Shown: positions 7,001-10,178 of the stretch, piece by piece
How positions within the stretch are numbered: the first letter of the stretch is position 1
Layout of the letters: every line of letters starts with the position of its first letter
NCBI GenBank assembly: GCA_964588175.1
Contig: CAZPNW010000227.1
Coordinates: 1-10,178, forward strand
DNA: 10,178 nucleotides
Reading direction: 5' to 3'
From: JBAZTA01 sp964588175
Lineage (GTDB): Bacteria; Omnitrophota; Gorgyraeia; Gygaellales; Profunditerraquicolaceae
Program-made: the position numbers and the translations under genes
Notes under the pieces: model-generated
What the model saw: only the letters and a program-made list of their open reading frames with translations
Database searches by the model: none
What the model was told of the DNA's origin: nothing

Positions 7001-8128
7001 GCTGTAAGTCCCCGCCACGAGCATCCGCAGGTGAGGGTGCTCCTGGATGAGGCATAGAATAACTTCAAGGCTTTGCTTATCGATATATTGCATGTCATCG
7101 ATCGTGATACACAGCGGCTTATACTTCGACATATTGATCAAGAGCTTGATCAGGGCTTCACTCAGATCATTCTTTTCTCCGCAGGCCTTCTCAATGACCT
7201 GACGGCCTTTGAGATTATTTTTCAATACCGGAAGAAACGTGCATAATTCGGCGAGTTCATTATCAGCGATATCCGCCAGGAACTCTTGCGGGATTTCATC
7301 TTTATCGGAAAAATAAGCGTCCAACAATTCACCGGCCGCATAAAAAGCCTGATTGAAATGTTTATCCGCGCAATGCACGGATAAACTCACAATCTCAAGA
7401 GTACGGATAGTGCGCTCGAATTCAGTCAAAAACCTGCTCTTACCGACCCCTAATTCGCCGCTTGCCAGTACCAGCAATGCCTTTGATTCAGCCGCGCGGG
7501 CAAGGCACTCATTCAGCAGGGAAATCTCTGCGCTCCTGCCGGAAAACACCTGGCAGGGGAAACGCTCAAGAAAACTTTTTTTCCAGAAAGAATCAGGAGT
7601 GATTTCAGAAACAGTTGAAATACAATTTTTGCCTTTTTGTTTGGAAATATACAAGGCTTTATCGGCAAGATTGATCAACTCGATATGATTCAAGGTATCC
7701 TGCGGGCAACCGGCGATCCCGACGCTCACCGTCAAGTGTATTTCTTTCCCGGAATGAATTTCTTTAAACCGATGGCCCGCGATCTTGGCAACAAGGCGTT
7801 CAGCGATACTAATGACATCGGTCGCTTCGGCATCAGCGATAATGATCGTAAATTCATCTCCGGCATAGCGCACCCGGATATCTTCCAGTTTAACATTTTC
7901 TCCCAGTATGACCGACACATCCTTAATGATCTCATCTCCGCTTAAATGCCCGTACGTATCATTGATCTTTTTAAAGAAATCGATATCCAGCATGAACAGC
8001 CACAGCTTACTTTTGCGTGACTGGATCTCCTGGATCTTTTTCGGCAGCCATGAATAAAGGTAACGCCGGTTATAAAATCCCGTTAAATCATCTTTATAGA
8101 TCAGGTTTTCCTGGTTTTCCGTTTCCAT
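4094..8128 (-). CDS. GGDEF (AGDEF) diguanylate cyclase – STAND ATPase – HEAT-like solenoid fusion protein
   Basis: A 1344-residue, apparently soluble protein with no signal peptide or membrane segment. Residues ~8-172 are a GGDEF domain: DDLTGFYNRRYL, LDIDFFKKINDTYGHLSGDE (metal D48, guanine-contacting N56 and D65), signature RYAGDEF (A89-F93), and SVGIAG. The residues where the inhibitory RxxD I-site would be read KLED. Residues ~194-570 resemble AAA_16/MalT-type STAND ATPases: FSGRSAE, Walker A GELGVGKS (224-231), Walker B LCITIDD (339-345), TQGNPLFVEEL (441-451), LPGSIEDVI. Residues ~570-660 are helical and TPR-like. Residues ~655-790 form a compact unit (YPPQSK … VVEANIVVNNKRVG … VTVHKGVT) of unknown name. 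The rest to 1344 is a helical solenoid with HEAT-like repeats most obvious at ~1254-1320. The gene starts 4 bases after the upstream ATPase stop and ends 3 bases before the MshEN gene, so translation is probably coupled. Known biochemistry of GGDEF predicts 2 GTP to c-di-GMP; what the ATPase and solenoid sense is unknown. Confidence 0.92.
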   Translation of the reverse strand: METENQENLIYKDDLTGFYNRRYLYSWLPKKIQEIQSRKSKLWLFMLDIDFFKKINDTYGHLSGDEIIKDVSVILGENVKLEDIRVRYAGDEFTIIIADAEATDVISIAERLVAKIAGHRFKEIHSGKEIHLTVSVGIAGCPQDTLNHIELINLADKALYISKQKGKNCISTVSEITPDSFWKKSFLERFPCQVFSGRSAEISLLNECLARAAESKALLVLASGELGVGKSRFLTEFERTIRTLEIVSLSVHCADKHFNQAFYAAGELLDAYFSDKDEIPQEFLADIADNELAELCTFLPVLKNNLKGRQVIEKACGEKNDLSEALIKLLINMSKYKPLCITIDDMQYIDKQSLEVILCLIQEHPHLRMLVAGTYSPAELSIPKVGESALGAIMKTVAFKKIAQNIELQNLNEAGVNEMVSAIFLNVTLSTGFVNLIYKKTQGNPLFVEELSKYLIEKEFIYYREGKWLKKDISDGLLPGSIEDVIKSRIADLDDESKEMILKAAVIGEDFQVDLLRKIDSQDRGYVVDLIESAKKIGLVFEKGNQGNDEFSFATGAIRNILFKAIGGERVKNIYSRVGQIKESLYPGKLDAIAGELYYNFKKAEDVARADQYAKMAKEGKNALYDRTMKYAQTLLEDASREKMVLPLSKKAWSIVPGLIKNLYMAGVNYALYPPQSKMRTQSIEEIFRKVSDILQETNILTIAVVEANIVVNNKRVGKELPGFFAQSFVPAMNNLNIESVTVHKGVTLQELTVLVGIISAPEPPEEGIPEVLKRQKTAHIQINEITYNVTRQKSKEKEGLQELMLIDYLMGKMQPDENKIDLSAALSDHAPEIARALEQLGEQASKDSVGDKEAIKADVMAKSLQQIGSQFSGQGADWAKYKEGMLKTILSIDPGLRAKMFLNQEALLETGDTKFDIFKELNPELPDNIIIEVIKNYYAQPDTDIRKMKNMIGRFLSNPGKKELLLPRIKEELRQAGATKEECDWMLHDISWDELTLDDKLRYIVETPVKTLIRLLPVIKIGPVIKELLFLEQDKPVNAVEHKFLKIFEDVEINEGVFINHFADILGIYLKDSPEKRFPKFLGNLVDFASEHRVRVPAFTLIASNVLVESVKRFIHTDRIPLAKQVLQVYAHSTQSPAPFSNNLESVHSFLVEELMSKIDANSSLEELLEVLMVFRERSAQLLIDKALCETGVPQGKYFEAYLHRRTIGRVLNLLINENVVDQYMKEKLTNSPVYIIKNLMELIGTMENEYAVKMMRLPLAHAEQGTRRKAVFTLGKMKGMASAEILGETLKDPDPVIAREALQALKNRKDPAAAQVLKFTSQDKDLPVDIRKELWGSQGGEG
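4097..4102 (-). promoter_or_regulatory. Ribosome binding site inside the 3' end of the upstream gene
   Basis: The sequence GAAGGA forms the last two sense codons of the diguanylate cyclase gene. It sits 6 bases before the ATG of the MshEN gene, with the TAA stop in between. This fixes the start of the small gene and implies that ribosomes finishing the large gene restart on it, so the two proteins would be made in linked amounts. Confidence 0.6.
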
Positions 8129-8132
8129 AGGC

Positions 8133-9830
8133 TTACTCTTTAGAAGTCACGCGGTAGACCTCTTCAATAGTCGTAATACCCGCTTTTATCTTACTGATGC
8201 CGTCACTGCGCAGCGTGATAAGTTTACCGTCACGGATCGCTTTTGTTTTGATCTGCTCAAAAGGGTCTTCCCGGATGATCATCTCCCGGATATAATCTTC
8301 AACCTGCAACGCTTCTAAAAGCGCTACTCTGCCTTTATAGCCGGTATTAAAACAATTCCCGCATCCCCTGCCGTGATAAAATTGTAATCCCGGATCAAGG
8401 TCCATCCCTAAATCATGGAGGATAGGTTCCGGGACTGATTCCAAAGGCTCTTTACAATGAGGGCATATCTTGCGGCACAGCCGCTGGGCACAGACAAGGA
8501 TAAGCGCAGACGCAACCAGGTACCGTTCAATGCCCATATCGATCAATCGCGCAAAAGCGCTGACCGCGTCATTCGTATGCAACGTACTTAAGATCAACTG
8601 CCCGATAAGCGACGCTTTGATCGCGATATCCGCGGTTTCCGAATCACGGATCTCACCGACCATTATAATATCCGGGCTCTGCCGTAATATTCCCCGCAAG
8701 GCAGCCGCAAAGGTAAAATCAATCTCGGCCTTGATCTGAGCCTGGCTTATGCCGTTTAACTGATACTCCACAGGATCTTCAATAGTCACAATATGGCGCT
8801 CCAGGGTATTCATCTCATTGAGTATTGAATAAAGCGTTGTCGATTTACCGCTGCCTGTCGGGCCGGTCATTAAGATCATCCCATGGTCTTTAGCCATTGC
8901 CGTTTTCACCAGCTTCAAGGAATGTTCAGAAAACCCCAGATCGGTTAAACTAACGATGGCGCCGGTCTTATCTAAGATCCTTAAAACAAACTTTTCTCCA
9001 AAGAGTGTCGGCAAAGAAGATACGCGGAAATCAATCTCCTTTCCCTGCACCATCAGATGGAACCTGCCATCCTGAGGAAGATAAAACTTAGTGATATCCA
9101 AGTCGGAAATGATCTTTAAGCGGGCCGCAACACCCCGTTGCGTCCTTTTCGGCAACGCATAAACGGTACGCAGTATCCCATCAATACGGTAACGAATGGT
9201 CAAATCTTCGGCCGATGGTTCAACATGGATATCGGAGGCGCGCTTGGAAATAGCTTCCTCAATAATACGATTGACCGCCTCGACAATAGGCTCAGCCTGG
9301 CTTTCCTGGATCAACGTCTGAGAATCAGCGACAGCACTGTCTTTGGCGGAACCGGCAGCTGTTACATCGGACTGAAGGATCTCCGGCAATGTCTGAAGCT
9401 TTGAATAGTAATTATTGATGCACTCGAGTAATGATTTGCGCTGCGTTAAAACCTGTTTTATTTCACTATTAACGGCTATCCGCAGGTTATCAATGGCAAA
9501 GATATCCAGGGAATCGGCGACTGCGATATGCAGGGTATCCCATATTTTATATAAAGGAAAAATAGAATACTGCCGCGCCAGCGCTTCAGGGACCACCTGT
9601 AATGCTTTACGGTCAGGCTCAAATTTCAACGAGTCAAGAAAAGGGATATTCAGATGCGCCGCCACCGATGCCAGGATCTCCTCTTCAGCAAGCAACCCCT
9701 CACTTATCAATACTTCCCTAATATATTTGCAGGTCTTTAATTGAATCGTAAACGCCTGCTCCAGATCATCAAGCGAAAGCTTATTATCGTCCATTAAGAT
9801 CTTACCTAAATTAAGCTTTTGATAACTCAT
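8133..9830 (-). CDS. PilB/GspE-type pilus assembly ATPase with N-terminal MshEN domain
   Basis: A complete 565-residue hexameric secretion ATPase that powers pilin polymerisation from the cytoplasmic face of the inner membrane. Residues 1-140 form an MshEN (GspE_N) region. Residues ~175-285 are the N2 domain (KRASDIHVEP, LPQDGRF). The RecA-like core has Walker A GPTGSGKST (323-331), an Asp box IVTIEDPVEYQ (about 347-357), Walker B PDIIMVGEIRD (386-396) and a His box LILSTLHTND (412-421). A zinc site uses C456/C459 and C490/C493, and GITTIEEVYRVT closes the protein. All catalytic motifs look intact. The start is ATG with GGGA about 7 bases upstream, within the 15-base gap after the preceding ATPase. 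The MshEN motif is degenerate: NLG replaces RLG in the first half, and the second half reads YIREVLISEG and ends in H59 rather than Q. It may therefore not bind c-di-GMP. PilB and GspE cannot be separated reliably here; the PilV/W/X-like neighbours favour a pilus. Confidence 0.95.
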   Translation of the reverse strand: MSYQKLNLGKILMDDNKLSLDDLEQAFTIQLKTCKYIREVLISEGLLAEEEILASVAAHLNIPFLDSLKFEPDRKALQVVPEALARQYSIFPLYKIWDTLHIAVADSLDIFAIDNLRIAVNSEIKQVLTQRKSLLECINNYYSKLQTLPEILQSDVTAAGSAKDSAVADSQTLIQESQAEPIVEAVNRIIEEAISKRASDIHVEPSAEDLTIRYRIDGILRTVYALPKRTQRGVAARLKIISDLDITKFYLPQDGRFHLMVQGKEIDFRVSSLPTLFGEKFVLRILDKTGAIVSLTDLGFSEHSLKLVKTAMAKDHGMILMTGPTGSGKSTTLYSILNEMNTLERHIVTIEDPVEYQLNGISQAQIKAEIDFTFAAALRGILRQSPDIIMVGEIRDSETADIAIKASLIGQLILSTLHTNDAVSAFARLIDMGIERYLVASALILVCAQRLCRKICPHCKEPLESVPEPILHDLGMDLDPGLQFYHGRGCGNCFNTGYKGRVALLEALQVEDYIREMIIREDPFEQIKTKAIRDGKLITLRSDGISKIKAGITTIEEVYRVTSKE

Positions 9831-9845
9831 GTGTATTTCCCGTAT

Positions 9846-10178
9846 TTAATCTATCGGCGTGACCCGCATGACTTCATCGATCGTCGTTATCCCGAGGCGA
9901 CAAAGGTCATCGCCGGCCTCCCGAAGGGTTTTCATCCCTTCGGCGCGGGAGATCTCTTTGATCTTATTCTCCGATATCTGTTTAGAAAGGATCACTTCTT
10001 TAATATGCGGGGTCAAATACAGGATCTCAGTGATCAAAACCCTCCCCTTGTAGCCGGTTTGCATACATTCTTTGCAGCCGCGGCCGTGAAAATAAGGCAA
10101 TGAAGGAAGCCTCTCCTTACAATGCCCGCATATCCTGCGCGCCAGCCGCTGCGAAACAATACTGATCAATGACGCGCA
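9846..10178 (-). CDS. PilB/GspE-type assembly ATPase, C-terminal fragment (5' part outside window)
   Basis: This is the last ~110 codons of a type IV pilus / type II secretion assembly ATPase. The reading frame stays open to the window edge and begins inside the conserved segment just before the zinc motif (…IVSQRLARRIC). An apparent TTG start at 10169 is only an internal codon, because the upstream residues still align with the neighbouring ATPase. Visible features are a tetracysteine metal site (CGHC … CKEC), the HGRGC and TGYKGR signatures typical of PilB/GspE, and the terminal GITTIDEVMRVT motif. The Walker motifs would lie outside the window. The complete gene that follows 15 bases downstream is a paralogue with the same C-terminal layout. 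The linker between the cysteine pairs is 14 residues here against 30 in that neighbour, so this is not a recent exact duplicate. It could be a second PilB, a GspE, or possibly a PilT-like relative, although PilT normally lacks the zinc motif. Confidence 0.88.
   Translation of the reverse strand, partial: CASLISIVSQRLARRICGHCKERLPSLPYFHGRGCKECMQTGYKGRVLITEILYLTPHIKEVILSKQISENKIKEISRAEGMKTLREAGDDLCRLGITTIDEVMRVTPID

Noticed and set aside
7732..7935. Minus-strand 67-codon frame inside the cyclase gene
   Set aside because: It is an alternate frame lying wholly within the GGDEF-coding region, with no RBS or recognisable motifs.
10167..10169. TTG as a start for a short 107-residue protein
   Set aside because: The frame continues upstream to the window edge and those residues align with the conserved core of the neighbouring ATPase, so this is an internal Leu codon.

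Overview
The window is one long minus-strand gene cluster for a type IV pilus / type II secretion-like (T4P/T2SS) machine, read from high to low coordinates. The organism is a bacterium of moderate G+C. The dense single-strand packing, the DxNxNG loops in two pilins and a very large GGDEF-ATPase-solenoid protein remind me of uncultivated lineages such as Omnitrophota. That placement is an impression from memory; nothing in the window (no rRNA or marker gene) proves it.

Layout in transcription order: (1) the C-terminal end of a PilB/GspE-type assembly ATPase, cut by the window edge (10178-9846); (2) a second, complete PilB/GspE ATPase with an N-terminal MshEN-type domain (9830-8133); (3) a 1344-residue protein with an AGDEF-variant diguanylate cyclase domain, a STAND/AAA_16-type ATPase and a long helical tail ending in HEAT-like repeats (8128-4094); (4) a 151-residue stand-alone MshEN-domain protein (4090-3635); (5) a PilC/GspF inner-membrane platform protein (3616-2405); (6) a 108-base G-rich leader made of degenerate 7-8-base repeats; (7) three pilin-like proteins: PilV/GspI-like (2296-1808), PilW/GspJ-like (1811-1272) and a large PilX/GspK-like one running off the left edge (1219-1). 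Gaps between the first five genes are 15, 4, 3 and 18 bases. The first two pilin genes overlap by ATGA.

The ATPases would power fibre assembly through the platform protein, and the pilin-like proteins would form the initiating or tip complex of a pilus or pseudopilus. The unusual part is the layer between motor and platform: a candidate c-di-GMP synthase fused to a STAND ATPase, directly followed by a small protein with the exact 24-5-24 spacing of the c-di-GMP-binding MshEN fold. This looks like a local c-di-GMP circuit in the pilus operon. The MshEN region of the complete ATPase is degenerate at key positions, so the free domain could be the actual sensor; this is inference.

No major pilin, PilT, PilM-Q/GspC-D, prepilin peptidase, RNA gene, mobile element or CRISPR array is visible. 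There is no gene-free stretch above 300 bases; the longest is the 108-base G-rich leader.
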